Positions 43,827 to 57,300 of a stretch of DNA of 64,000 bases are shown here, in pieces. The notes beneath the pieces are model-generated. The model saw nothing but the letters and a program-made list of their open reading frames with translations. It was not told the DNA's origin and made no database searches. The position numbers and the translations under genes were made by a program. The DNA is from Rosellinia necatrix. Lineage: Eukaryota > Ascomycota > Sordariomycetes > Xylariales > Xylariaceae. Positions within the stretch are counted from its first letter, which is position 1. The number at the start of each line of letters is the position of its first letter. Location: contig JAGYVD010000001.1 in NCBI GenBank assembly GCA_021209875.1, positions 6,138,001 to 6,202,000 on the forward strand, written 5' to 3'.

Positions 43827-45506
43827 ACTTTTTTTCTACTTACATTTCGTGTGTGTTTTTTTTTGGGGGGGGGAGCGCCTTCGTACACGCGCGCGGGACT
43901 TACACACACGGTCCCGTATTCGGGACTCAAGAGGCGATGAATCGAATGGGAACGTACGATAGAGATAGATGTAACCTGGGAAAGGTGACTAGGGGGGAAG
44001 GGGATACGAGATTCACGCGTGGGCTATGGGTTTTTTTTTTTTTCGCTTTCGCATATGTTGTTGCCTGTAACGTTTTAAGTAGTAAACTCGTGTTCTCGTC
44101 TCGGCAAAGATAGGTTTTATTTCATGTAATAGAAATAATGCCCACGTGGAAAGGGAAAGAGCCGGAAACGGGTAGAGAGAGATTCAAATTAGAAGGGTTA
44201 ACCAATCTAGATGCTTCGATAGTCAGTTTATTTACCATTCAATGCTTTCCCCCTCTCCCTCCCCCCCGGCCCCCTTTTCATTGCTAGACTCAGCTTAGCC
44301 GCATGCGACATAACCAACCCATGGGTCTCGTTTAATAGGCTTGGAGGTCAGCCTGAAAGGTTGCGCGCGCGGCTTACCTAGGTACCTAGCAGCAGGCCGT
44401 AATAGTAAAGTAGCCTTAGCTCCCCCCCTCCCCCTTCCCCTCTCAGCTTATGAGCCTTTTCGGCCGCGGGCACGGAGGGAAGGGGATAGGGAGGGGAGGG
44501 GGGGGCGGTCCATTGGTCAATTGGCAAAAAAAGGTAAGGGGGTAGCACCAGGTTTTTATCTCCGCTCCGCGGGTTTTCTATATTCTACCATACCTGCACG
44601 TAGGATCGATCGATGATAGGGCACGCGCGCGTGTGTATGTGTGTTCCCGCGGCGGCGGCGCGGCGCGGCGCGGCACGCGCCTTGGATTGGCGTTGTAAAT
44701 CGTTGTCGCTTGTCGTCGGAGTCGACTTCGCAGCGCAGCGCAGCGCAGCTTGATACCCCTCCCGGAGCGACGACGCCGCATGTGCAAAAAAACAATGGTG
44801 TGTATGATATGTGTGGTATATATGCGGAGGCTCAGCCAACGCGACCACAACAGCCAGCAGTTTTGTCAGCTAATTGTCGTCCAATCCAGTTACCCCAGGT
44901 CCCGCGAGATCGAAGTGGGAAAAGCCATGGGAACGAACGTGCGAATCTGATCTTCTACCTATCTCATCCGCGTCGGATCAGGCTGGCTTTAAAGAAAGAG
45001 CTGGGCCCAGAGGGGCCGTGGTCTTGGATGAGAGAGAAAAATGACGTCTTCGAGTCTCTTTCCCTCATTTCCTCATTTCCTCTTCATTTTCGTCCGTCGT
45101 CTGTTCATTCCCGTTTGGGAGGGGGATTGATGACCAGAGCCTTTATATGCTCTGACGCGGCGCAGTCTTGGGCTCGTGTATTCCTTGGCCATTTGCTTGT
45201 CGTATATATACGGCGATGGGACTTTTTTCTTTTTTTTTTTGTTTGTTGGGATTATTATTATCATCATCATAATCATCATCATCATCTCGGTTCTTGATTA
45301 TCTGGCTACTTACCTGCCTCCTCATTGGTCGCATGAAACGATACCTGCACCTGACCTGCATCGCACCTGGATGAAGCGCCGAGGCTTGCACATCGTAGGT
45401 CAGGTAGCATTGGATTGAACTGTGACAAGAGGTTGTACGGAGGGAAGAAGCGTGTGTGTGTGTGTTTTTGCAGAACTTTCTCGGCACCAGAGCCTCATCA
45501 GGAAGG

Positions 45507-45590
45507 GCGTCAATCAATCAATCAACCAACCAATCAATCAACCAATCAATCAATGCATTAATCAATCAGTCAATCAATCAAATATTCGGG
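45507..45590. repeat. CAAT-type tetranucleotide repeat
   Basis: About 20 units of CAAT with CAAC and CATT variants. Confidence 0.88.
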
Positions 45591-46007
45591 TCCCGGGTGC
45601 ACATCGGCCCGTACCTGATTTAGTTCCTATGGTGCGAGTGCAGGAGGATAGGGGGAGGGCTGGGGAGGTAGTAGTAGGAGGATCGGGCCCTTGGGAGGGA
45701 ATATACTTCATTCCTACAGCACGTCCTGATCTCGAGATGGGGGTGGGTACACACAGCACAGTGCAGTACAAGTATGTATGTAGTCCAGGTTGTCCAGGTA
45801 GGCTGTCCGGTCGCGGGGAGGGAGGGAGGTGAAGCCGGGGGTCAGCGTAATGGATTTGCCCTGGAAGAGCGAATCTCGCATTCGCTGCCGGAGCAGTCAG
45901 CCGTTTGAGGCGGGAGTAGTGGAGGGGGGTGGAGGGGGGAGGGCGTGATGCTGCGCCCGTATTAGGTATATCCCGAACTCGAGAGAGGGTCGCCGAGCGG
46001 GAGCGGC

Positions 46008-46088
46008 AGCGGCAGCGAAAGCGGCAGCAAAAGCGGCAGCAAAAGCGGCGGCGGTAGTAGTGTAGGTAGTAGGTAGTAGGTAGTAGGT
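46008..46088. repeat. Compound repeat: 12-base GCGGCAGCAAAA and 7-base GTAGGTA units
   Basis: Three to four GCGGCAGC(A)AAA units are followed directly by GTAGTAGGTA-type heptamer units. Confidence 0.8.
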
Positions 46089-46677
46089 ATACCTACTTAG
46101 ACCTGGCCCTCGCCCTGCACGCCCTGCAAGCCCTGCAAGCACGCAGTGTGTAAGTAAGCCGCAGGAAGTAACAGCAGCCAGACCAGATAGACCAGCCAGA
46201 CAGACCAGCCAGACAGACCGTGCGTTTTGTATGGATGCATCATCTTGTATGTACTTGTATTAACCAACCTACCTCTACCTACATTACATAGCACATTACA
46301 TACCCAGAAGTAAGTAAGCTGCAGCAAATAGTAGCGGTGGGCGCTACGCGTCTGTCCCTGTTCCAGAGATTAGACCCTGGAAATGTTGGGCGCCGGGGAG
46401 CCCTCTGTTCGGAGTTAAACGCTGCGTTGTCTGTTGACCAACATAATTCCCGCCTGTAATGTCGTCGGGGGGCCGCTTTGCGGACGAGCGCCCGCAGCAG
46501 GACAGACACAGAGGGGCAGACACGGCCGTTCGGATCCCGAGGAGTCCTTTCTATATGTAACTCAGGTATATATATCACGTAGTGTATTAGTGAACTATGC
46601 CGGTTGGGTCTAGGCAGTGTTCGCCCCAGATACCCACTGTACGCCCTGCACTATACAGGTATACACTACGACACAGC

Positions 46678-46745
46678 TGCACTATACTATACTATACTGC
46701 ACAACACCACACTACACTACACTGCACTACACCTCGGTACACTAC
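46678..46745. repeat. Pentanucleotide repeat ACTAT / ACTAC
   Basis: Repeated CACTATACTATACTA and ACTACACTACACTGC units. It produces long stop-free frames on both strands, which are not genes. Confidence 0.8.
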
Positions 46746-46879
46746 ACTGCCGTCGCCCTCTCCCGGACTCCGAACCGAGAGCGCCCAGTGGGGGGTGCGT
46801 GGAGAAGGTTTGGATCGCGGGGGATGATGAGGAATTATCATGCCACTGATTCCTCGGCGGATTGAGACCCTAGGTTGAT

Positions 46880-46955
46880 ATATGTACGTATGTATGTATG
46901 TATGGATATTTATATGTATGTATGATGGATGGATGGATGTATGGATATATGTAAC
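46880..46955. repeat. GTAT / GGAT tetranucleotide repeat
   Basis: Units GTAT, then GGAT, with interruptions. Confidence 0.85.
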
Positions 46956-49900
46956 ACCGCTCGCTAGATAACGTCGTGGGTATATATTAGGGTAAGCTGC
47001 CACTACTCGAACATATGTACGCCACTAACAATTGTCGATAAATATAATACCTGATGCGCGTATATGGCGCCAGCCGCCCCCAAAGAAAATAGCTAAGGCC
47101 AGTAACAGACTGTAGGCCATATACGAAAAAAAAAAACCGCCGAAGAAAAAAGGCGTATCGAGCCGTATTCAAAGGAGCCTCGGCACAACTCCACGAAGAG
47201 CTGTCCTCAGCCACTGGCACAACCCGGAATTATACCGATTGGCGAGTTGGCGAGATGGCGTGAAAGGATTGGGAATGTTTGCGGGTCAATCAATAATAGC
47301 TGACAGCTCGCAGCGAGATGCGACCTTCTGCATCAGTTATCTCATTCCCACACTACCTGAATGGGTAACGAATAACACAAGGACATGCTAGTTATGTACC
47401 TGTAGCCGTACCTGTAGCGCCTGCACTACCTTGTCTCCGGTAAGAAGGGCTTGTTTGGAACCTGCCGAGTTCTATCATGTACCTAACTATCTAGCCATCC
47501 AGCTAGCCATCCAGCTATCTATCTAGCTATCTAGCTATCTAACTAACACCAACTTGCTGCAAGGTCGGCGATTTGATGGCGCCGCATGTCACCGAATGCA
47601 TGAAGATCAGTCGTCCGCCAGGGGGGGAGGCGGCAAAAGTATCGACCGCTATAGGAGGTATCCTGGTTTACGGTGTTATTGGCATGGGCGGCAGCAACAT
47701 GAATCATGATGTATCATGCTCGCGTTTGACACATGCCCGTATACATATGTATGTATGTATGTATGCACTCACACACACTCACACGCACACACTCACTCAC
47801 ACCGGATTACATGATGCACACGCGACAGACCAGCGAACTAACCCGTTGTGGGAGGTCTGATGACACAGAAGAGCCCAAGGGGAATCAAGTCTGACAGGTT
47901 AAAGAGGAGACAAGGATGTATTTCGAGAAACATTTGGATGGACCCGCGCGCGGGACTCAGCGAGCAAAGAGAGCAGAAAAACGTGTTGCCAAGACGGCTT
48001 AACCCTTAGTCACCACGGTGCCCCTGTAGACTGTTATTAATGCATACTCGGTCCCCAGCTCTGATTGTCCGCGCGACGAGTCGGAGTACGGAGCATCAGT
48101 ACAAGCATATATACCGATCTTCGTCGAGACGAGACCGTGCGTCAAATATATGTTAATTCGGTGAAGGTGGCTGATAGGTGTTTGTTTGTAAGCTTTGGTC
48201 TTGCCTCTGCTACCAATCGCCAGTTGCTATGGTATGGCGGAGGCAAAAAAGGTGAAAAAAAAAAACCCACACCTCTCTACACTAAGGTACCTTACCTTAC
48301 CTATAACCGTACGATCATGAAACCTTCTGTTTGCTGGTCTTCTCTACTGTACTGTATCGCAATATCGGTCTAGTGCAGTGGGCATCGTCGGAAATAGCGT
48401 GGCTGTGTTAAAAGAGCGGGATTAGTCAAACGGGTCTTGTTCTTATCCCATGGCTGCTTTGCTTTACCACCGAAGGCGTATGGCAAGCAGTCTCCCATAT
48501 GTTTTATGACCGGAGTCAACTGGACGTCCCGAGACGTACGTAAAGGGGGCTCGCCGTCGCCTACCTAACGGCCGTGGGTCAATTGACTAGGCACCTGATT
48601 GGCAATAAATAGGTGTTTGTATCATGGTCCATGGATGATGAAAATCGGATTCGCGACACGGGGCGGGACAACCCCGCGGTGGCAGGGCGAGAAACCGATA
48701 CATACATGATTAATATGATTAATTGTATTTCACTCTACAAGCAGTACTGGCGGAGTCGCGAGACCGACAAGCACAGATGATGTGCTTCAGATCATTGTCG
48801 AAACTCACGTTTCCCCTTCTGTTCTCCCCAGTACTTCTGTGAGACAATGGCTACCGACATAGCATATCCCACAGAGTCAGGTGAACGGGGAACATCAGGT
48901 GCTGCCCACGACCCTCGGGTTTTGCTCGGGCAAGGAGTTCGGGGTGCGAGATTGGCCCGGCAGTCCGCTACCGAGCCCCGATCGACTGGGACAGCCAGGA
49001 ACCCAGATGGGTGAGCTCTTGGCAGCGGATAAAGAGTCATGACATGAACTTAAATAGGGATGTTACTTGAAGGTAGCCTATACTCGACAGCCACGGCCGT
49101 CTAAAAAAGGGCGTGGCAAATGATCTCACAATAGTTAATAGTATTGACATCGTATGGGGGGGAGAGGGAGGGACGCCGTAGCTTTTGTTTGCTTTCATCG
49201 CGCACGCGGGCGATGGCTGGGTTCTGGTACCATTCTGAGACAGGACAGGACACTAAACCAGGTATCTCTGCTCAAGTACCAGTAACTAACTAGGCATCCC
49301 CATTACTCGGCGATAGACAAGGAGATGCCCCGGGGCCGACGTGGATATCTCGTCAGCACGCAACCGAACGCCCAACACAAACAATGCCTTTACCACATCG
49401 TAGCCAGCACTGCCCGACTGTTGGGTAGCCGACCGCTTATGGGTTAACCGTTCTTGCCTCCGTGCAAGACACTCTTGCACTTCCTCTCCCGTCCTTTATC
49501 TCTCGTCCTTCTGGAGGATCTGCTGTCTGCTCCGCGGACGGCGAGGCTGTCATGATGACGAGTCTGTGTAAGGTTAGCAGCTGTTGTCATCATTAGACTA
49601 AGGTCCGAGGTAGTGTAGCGCCCTTTTTTTCAGAAATCGCTCGCGCGCGCGACAGGTGGGCCTATTGTCTGCCGATGCCGAACCCAAGAGAGCTCAGGTG
49701 GGATAGCCGATAGCTCAGAGCGAGCGATGGGGGGATGGGGTTACGACGGGTATACTATCTATAGTATTGGCAGATCTCTCTCGTTACCTAACCTACGTGG
49801 CCTGGCCGGCCAGCCACCTACATATCGTAGGCGTCGGTGATGAATCATAGAGCGGGCTGGTATGGGCGATGGAAGGAGAATGATACATGATACGGCATCG

Positions 49901-51949
49901 TCACTCCCCATCTCGACATTTGCCAGCCTACAGATGAAGCCCGCCATTGACCAGATAGGAATTAGACACGGGCTCGTTGCAAGTAACTCCCTATACGGTA
50001 ACGCTAGTTACCTATACTATATTACCATCTCAATGGGCTTCTCGCGATCCGATGCGATGAAGACTGGTACTTAAGTAAGTAAGTGAGTAAGTAAATAAGT
50101 AAGTATGTATGTGAGTAGGTATGTCTGTATGTCTGTATGTATGCATCTCTTCTCGTTTGTAGGTTACCTAACCTTAGGTAGGTAATACATATGCAATCCA
50201 CACATCACCTACCCTGTACCATGTAGACGCTACTGCTTAGAGGTTCCTTCGCGTTCTTCTCTCACTTTCATTTGAGTAAAGTGCAGAGCGAATTGCAGAG
50301 CGAAGTGAGTGTGTCGCACCGGGATGCTATGCCAATCCCGTCCTAACACAATCGGACTTTGCGAATCGGCCGTTAAACCAACACCGCATTGCGCTCGGTG
50401 GCTTAGGCAGATACGTGGTGAACAAAGGCATGAAAATAAACCCATGGCACGGCTTCTTCGATTTGTAAAGTCCCAGCGCTAGCGGTGAAGAGACGTCGTC
50501 GCCGCTCTCGCGTTCGGTAAGCAGATGCAACCCGGAGAACCAACAAGTTGCGAAGGTGGGTGGGTGTTGTTGAAACAATGTTTATCTCCCTCTCCCTCTC
50601 TCTTTCTCTCTCTCTCTCCCTCGATACAGTATGTTGTATGTTGTGCGTTGTATGTTGTAGTGTAGTGTATGTTGCTGTGCGCCCAGCTGAGTCGGCCCCA
50701 GGCCGGGAAAGGATCGACCCCGAATAAATATTTTTGGGGTTTTGTGCAGTGTCCCAGACCTAGCATAAATCGATAGCTAAGGTAGGTAGGTAGGTAGGTA
50801 GGTAGGTACATTATGTATATGTGTGTAATGCATAGTAGCACCGCATTTCCCAAAGTACCTCATCGTCCGGTAGCCTGTAAGTGACTGCAATGTTGCCGTT
50901 AAGTCGCCGGGTCGTTGAATGTACACTACCATGTATCTCCTCTGGTCACCCCACACCCCTCCTCCCCTTCCCTCTCCAAGCTTGGCCGCTGTCAGGGTTC
51001 ACAAGGACTGGATGGCCAAGAGCAAGAGGTACCGCGCAGTCACTTTTATTGTCATGGCATTGCGCAAGCCCCGTTGGCATGGTCTTGGGCTTAGTAGTTA
51101 CAGTGAACGGTAGGGAAATTCGGTTTCGGTTGGCGGGTTGATATAAAGATGAAGTCACCAGCGTCCAAGGAACACTAAAGTAGCCTTTTCCTCAACTTTC
51201 CTGTATTGATAATCAATCCCTTTTTATTACCACTAGCTATTGCCAGTTGGACCAGACACAAGTACCTCCACGAAGTACCTACCTACCCCCTTCAACCGTG
51301 AGCCCTTCAAACCATCCACGTCAAAAAAGTACCACAAGGGCGATTCCGATAACTGGGCTCTCTATATCTTAGCTGTGCCAGTGCCTTCGGTCTATCGATC
51401 AACAATACGCCCGACTCCATTTCGGTGAACTCGAAGGGCATCCCTCACCAGAACTCTACCTGGTGGGAAGCTTACTGTTGAGTGCGTTGTGTCTTGGGTG
51501 TCTTTGAGACTCGTCAGAACCCTTGGACACTTGGAGTTACTAGAATCGACCTTGTCAGCACAAACCTGGTCCACAGCTCGGACTTAAAGCACTAGCCGAT
51601 CCATTCTCCATGCCCATGTCCGTTCGGGTCCCATCTCGCGCTTGAACCAGAAAATGCCCGGGGCTAGGAATAAGAGGAGCATCACATAAGCGTCACAGCA
51701 GCAATCCATCTGAGCATTATTAATCGCTCTAGCAATATCTCATTGTACTATTTACCGATTATTCTCTTGGATTTATCCCCCTCTTTCTACACATTCTACA
51801 CATTGACCGTATACTTGTATTTTCCGGGACTTACACAACACATCTATTCTTTTTTAATTTTTTGAGATCATCACAGTGTCGCACGGAGTCTATACCCTTC
51901 TCATCTTCCGGCCTCACTCATCCAACTATCGTATAAGTGGTTACCCAAA

Positions 51950-53185
51950 ATGGAAAGTGGCATACCAACACCACCCACAGAAGAAAACACCATGAAGGCC
52001 TCAACAACACAAGCTCCCTCACGACGGAGTACAGCACCCAGTACCAAATCTGTCAAGCCCGTACATCGTGGGACAAAGCGATCGGCCACCCATCTAGCTC
52101 ATTCCCCTATTCACGAACATCTACCGCTATCGCCCCATGGTGCCGACAACAGACATAAGCGGGTATGGAAGGCGTGTGAGCGATGCAGAATGAAGAAAAC
52201 AAAGGTCGGTTCGGGTCACGAATTTCTATACCAATAAGTTTACTTACACCCAGAACAGTGTGACGGAGAGTTTCCTTGTAAGAGATGTAAGGATGACGGA
52301 CTAGTGTGCACAGCTGGGACTCGGAAGAAGACAGAATACAAACAATTACCAAGGGGGTACGATACACAAGCCCTCCCCCCGACCCCCAATTGACTGAGCT
52401 AACCTGGTTGTAGATATGCTGAGGTCCTGGAGAATACCCAATTTGCGTTAATAGCGACAGTTCACAAGCTCTACGCCATGGTTAGGAATGGGCAGTCTTG
52501 GGATTTGGGAGAACCAGAGCTGAATGACAGGGGACAACCGATTATTCATAACATTGCAACGAAACTGGGATGCATAAGGCCCAATGCCGACGCCGACCTG
52601 CCTCCTCATTCCGTCTTTCCTGAAGATGAAGCCGGCCTGACAAAGCTAGCGGCAGAATTAGAGGTTCAACAACTGGATAGGGAGAGGGAGGCCCAGGCCA
52701 CGGGGATTAAATGCGAAACCGAAATAAGTTGTGCCCGAACGGAACGAGCAAGCTCTTCAGAGATGGACCATTCCGACTTTGAGTATGACTACCGGAAGGC
52801 ACTCATGAGTTCTCAACAACAGAACCTTCAGACCCTGTCACCCCAGAGTTTTGCTTCGTCATATAGCGAATTTGAACCGAGCACGATACATAGCGACTGC
52901 GATCCCTCTGCCAGCCTTTTCGCCGTTCAGTCCCCCACGGCACCGACTTCCTACCCGACCTGGCGCGTGAATAGACCTGTGTCGATGAACGTCCCACCGC
53001 AATACTCACAACCAATGGAACTTAATATGGCGGATATCTTGCTCAGCCAAGGCTTAGTCGAGAACGAATTCGGCACCATCAAGCCTCACATGATCAACGT
53101 GCCCAACTCGGAGGTCATGCTAGGCGTGGGCGACCCAATGATTGCATATACTAGCTACAATATGGATTCGCTGCAATCCGTATAA
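51950..53185 (+). CDS. Zn2Cys6 transcription factor
   Basis: Three exons, 51950-52204, 52259-52356 and 52414-53185, give 374 residues; introns are 54 and 57 nt and the second has a GCTAAC branch point. The binuclear cluster spans the first intron: KACERCRMKKTK|CDGEFPC, then KRCKDDGLVC, with six Cys at about 76, 79, 86, 92, 95 and 102. It is followed by YKQLPRGYAEVLENTQFALI, a helical block, then NDRGQPIIHNIATKLGCIRP and PEDEAGLTKLA. The C-terminal part is Ser/Gln-rich and likely disordered (a possible activation region). It lacks the large fungal-specific middle homology domain, so it is one of the short C6 regulators. The target genes are unknown. The gene stands alone, with about 8 kb upstream and 5 kb downstream free of genes. 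Confidence 0.92.
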
Positions 53186-53979
53186 GTCGATCACCACGAT
53201 CAGATCGGATTACAAAACATTGGGTCCGCGGCAGAATATGCCTAGCGGAAAGGGGGGGAAGGAGCATGTGTCATAACACTGCGGCTCCCACCATGACAGT
53301 CACGAATAACGCACGGCGCATATTGGGGGAGGGGGGGGGGCTTCAACAGATTACTTACTTTCAGGGTTCAGGGATAGAAGGGAGGGCTGCTGATGGGAAA
53401 TCAAAGCAGACGTGTGTATAACCAAAGTACTTTTTGGGGGGGGTAGCAGATGCATCATTGGCGTTGTTGGGGCGTATACGAAATCGCAACCTGGTCTGCT
53501 TTTCATGCCTTGTGCAAGGCGAAAGGGGTGAGGGAGAGAGAGAGGGGGGGGGGCAATCAGCACACCCATATCTTGAGTAAAGCGTTGGTCGAATAATTAC
53601 TACTAATTACTGGGCGTGAGTTGCAAACACTCGCCGCCAACAAGCAACTCAGAACGTGCCTATCGATTGGTGATCCTGTCCTAACATTTCCCAAAAAAAA
53701 AAAAACGAGGGGTATTTGGAATTTGACATGTGCCACATGCGCGAATACGGTGCTCCAACGACTGTGGTCATCGACGGTCACTAACTCACCATGTGAAATC
53801 CTTCCCGAGTCCTTATCCAGTCCCTGCATGTTCTGACATGTTCTGACATGTCCATAACACGGCCTCAGTTGCATCTAGAAAAGTATCAGTAATGTACCTG
53901 CCAACAGCGAAGCTCGCACCGGCCATTATGGCCGTTCTATAATGCCTAAATGAGAAAGGTAGCCCTAGCGCATCGCGCT

Positions 53980-54014
<35 letters not shown>

Positions 54015-54060
54015 CTCGCACTTCGCACCTCGCACCTCGCATCTCGCATTTCGCACCTCG
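53980..54060. repeat. CTGG tetramer followed by 7-base CGCACCT repeat
   Basis: About eight CTGG units grade into CGCACTT, CGCACCT, CGCATCT and CGCATTT heptamers. Confidence 0.85.
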
Positions 54061-54223
54061 GTCCGAAATCCGCAAAGTAGCAGAATATGGAAATAGACCA
54101 AAAACCCAGCCTTATGTGAGAACCCCCCCCCGACGTTGGCAGCGGGAGGATGAACGTCACACGAAACGGTCACAGCTACTCACCACCATTCTCGAGCCTC
54201 TACGATAACTAACTAAGCATGCA

Positions 54224-54345
54224 TAAATAAACAAATAAACAAATAAACAATAACAACAACAACAACAACACAAACTCGGGGCGCTCAGGTCATGTACTCA
54301 GGTACTTAGGTACTCAGGTACTCGGGTACTCGGGTACTCGGGCGT
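54224..54345. repeat. AAAC/AAC repeat followed by 8-base GGTACTCG repeat
   Basis: An AAATAAAC to AACAAC tract is followed after about 25 bases by AGGTACTTAGGTACTCA and three to four CGGGTACT units. Confidence 0.8.
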
Positions 54346-57300
54346 TCAGTTTTGCCATTCGCTCGCTCTACCCCAAATCGATTCTCAAACCCCCAAATGG
54401 CCTTTGTCGCCCTTTTTTTTTTGGTTTGCCACGATCCATTATGCATCCGCTCGGCAGTTCCTACCGTGCGGGGAGGGAGGGGGAGGGAAGGGCAAGGGGG
54501 GTTTGTTTAGCTGGTCAGCCAGGGATCAAAGTTTCCCAACATTGTGCGTAATGTATATAAATGTGGTGTAAAAGAAGATAGGTTTCATATTCCCGCTAGG
54601 GAGAAAAGAGAGAGAAAGACGAGAGACGAGAGACGAGAGACCTTGTTGTCGAACCCTTGCTTGTACACCTCGTATGTCGAGCGAGAGTCGGTGCGTCGTG
54701 GGTTTTCTAGGACACAATGTTACGGGCCTGCGAGCGAGGGGGGGAGGAGGAGGAGGGGACCGGGGGGCGGGCGATGCAGCGTTACGCCCGTCGTTCGTGG
54801 GATGCGCACATTGTAGTTACACTTATTTCGCTCCATCCATCTGCCATCTTTTTTTGCTCAGCCACGATGTAGGTTTTGTTCATTAATTTCGTTGCCTTGA
54901 GGTGCGAACGGGCCAGGCCGGACCAGTTACGAGAAGGGGTGAGGGAGAGGGAGGCGGAGGGGGGGGTCTTTGTCTGTCTCTCTATGGCCAAACGCCCACC
55001 GTATCGGAATACGACTGGATTAACACACTATGGTGGGAATTTGCTACCGATGCGTGCGCCGCCGAGGGATATCTTGGTTCATAGCGAGAGGGGTGTCATT
55101 TAACGAAGCTGACGTTCCTTGCATTGCTGCGCCCGCCCATAGACCAAGTACAAAGCACCACCGAACAGGGGCCAATGGTCGAGATGGCACGCACTAGGTG
55201 TGATAGATATTTCGAAACTATCAGAAAACTGGTAATGGAAAGACGGGCGGAGCAAATCAGCAGCATCGCAATCGCACGCCAGCAAGCAGCACCAGCAAGC
55301 AGCGGCAGCACAGTTACATCGTTCGTATCACCGGGCGTCGTGACGCACCGCCATGACTAGTAACGACGGGTCGGTCCAGCACGCGCTCTCTCTCTCTCTC
55401 TCTCGCATTACGGATCTATCCTAGTCCGTCTGGCGCGCGTGCGCGCACAACATAGTGGTTTTTTTTTTTTTTTTGACAGCTCTAGCGGATCAAGGACAAG
55501 GCGGCAACGCGTGGTACTTTTCTGAAATTACTATGTAATATCGCTGAGACAGTGACCAGAAAATTCACAATACGCATGGTGACGAGTCGTGTTGCTCGAA
55601 TAGGTATCAGAGACACACAGCCCTACTAGACGCGACGCCAATCATTCACTAGTTATACCTTATTACTACTATTACTACTACCTACCACTACAACTACGTA
55701 CTACTACCTCAGCATCTCGAATTCGGGCCCTGTATAATAATTATATGCAAGAGGGTCTGCTTGCACAACAACCCTGGCCGCAATGCCACGCGCAATCGCA
55801 TGCCGTCATGGGTCTTTTGCGGGATGATTTAATTCCGATCACGAATGGTAATTTTTTCTTTTGTACATTTTTCACATTTCGTTTTTTTTTTATAGTTTTT
55901 TAAAAAAAAAACCCTTACATTTTCCAAACCCGAACAAGTAAGTCAAGTTCATGTCGGGTACCAAATATACCCCGTGCGGTCCTCACTCCTCCTCCTCCTC
56001 CCTCCCTCACATCTCGGATTCGCCCCGAGACGCCGTCCGCCGGCGGGCCCTTTATAAGGGCCCAAGCGCTCTTCCATCGGCGCCCAGGACGCGGAGTGAG
56101 AATTTGGGGTGCATTACGCTACATAGCTAGGCTGGGCTAGCTGGCTAAGCTAGCTGCTAGACAGGCAAGGCAAGGCAGGCAGCTCGAGCCGGGGTATTGC
56201 GGCGATGTGTTGTGCGTGTGTATGTGGTATGTATGTGTGTGTATTGTATGCATATATGTGTGTATATGTGTGTGTGCGCGGGGCGGACGACTAAGAGCCG
56301 CCGGGGATTAGTGATCTCCCCGACTCGCCGTTTCGTCCCAAGTATCCCACTCCCTCCCTACCCCCCCTTTCTTTTGTAATAGGGTCGGCATTTCCAAAGG
56401 GCGCACGCACAATGAGAGAAACCCGAATGCGGGACGGGCACCTTTCTTTTCTTTTCTTTCCTCTTTTCTTGTTTTTCGTCTTATTCAGCATCTATCTCTT
56501 TCTCTTAAATCCGATCTCTATTTTTGTGGGTTTTTTTTTTCATCCCATTACCAAGCCCTGGTTTCTGCGATTCACGGAATTCCGCAACGCGCACGCACGC
56601 ACGGCTCCTCTCGAGACAAACCTTGATGAGACGGGAGCAAGAGACACATCCGGTATAGACAGCGCCGCCAGGATGTTGAGGCGTAGGGCAGCCCGCCTAT
56701 GAAGCCGTTGGGAGTCGTGTGATGATGGGGCCCGCTCGAGACGAAGTGACCACCTCGGATTATCGTTGCTGCATCTCGTCCTCCCGTCGCCCAGTTACCT
56801 ACCCCTACTACAGCCGTAGCGCCGCAACTACACTATATCAACTACCTTGTTCTTACCATGTATGCACTAGAATTAGTTAGCCAGGCACTCGTTACATAGG
56901 GCAAGCCCCATTCCCTTAGGCTACGAGCGGAGCGGCCTATACGCAGGACTCCGCCGTTCATTTCGTTCTGGGGAGGAGCGCTTCAATATGGGCCCTTCCG
57001 AGGCGGCGACGTGTTTCCCGCGTATATATCTCTCACTCGTAATCAGGCCCATGCATACATACATACATACATACATATCCTGCCCATCATATGGGCCCCA
57101 AGACTTCTCCCAAGAAAAAGCCCAGCCTTTTGAGGGCATACGTTGCCCCTCACGGCCCCGGGAGGATCGTAGGTCATGGCATCCTGTGCCTGGTGTGTGC
57201 ACACAGATAATTAATCCGGTTGCGACTGAAAGTCATTGCCTTTCTTGGGAGCTTATTATTCAGCAAGATCCGACCGCGCCTAGCAATGCTTCCGGTGGAT

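Larger units (their letters stand above)
43827..51949. other. Eight-kilobase gene-free, microsatellite-rich region upstream of the Zn2Cys6 gene
   Basis: No ORF here shows a recognised domain or supported splice joins. The DNA holds many homopolymer runs (for example G9 near 43866, T13-14 near 44029-44043, T10-11 near 45230) and microsatellites: ATC/ATT (45252-45288), CAAT (about 45510-45590), 12-base GCGGCAGCAAAA and 7-base GTAGGTA units (about 46008-46088), pentamer ACTAT/ACACT (about 46678-46745), GTAT/GGAT (about 46880-46955), CTAT (about 47490-47545), GTAAGTAA/GTATGT (about 50070-50150) and GGTA (about 50781-50807). It could hold a long leader, non-coding transcripts or promoter elements of the regulator at 51950. 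Confidence 0.6.

Noticed and set aside
43827..45300. ORFs downstream of the thioesterase
   Set aside because: They run through homopolymer and CG-type low-complexity DNA and have no conserved blocks or splice support.
46600..47003. Several overlapping ORFs rich in Tyr, Thr and His on both strands
   Set aside because: They are products of pentanucleotide and tetranucleotide repeats.
50881..51141. Plus-strand ORF of 86 codons upstream of the Zn2Cys6 gene
   Set aside because: No domain, poor composition and an equally open antisense frame.
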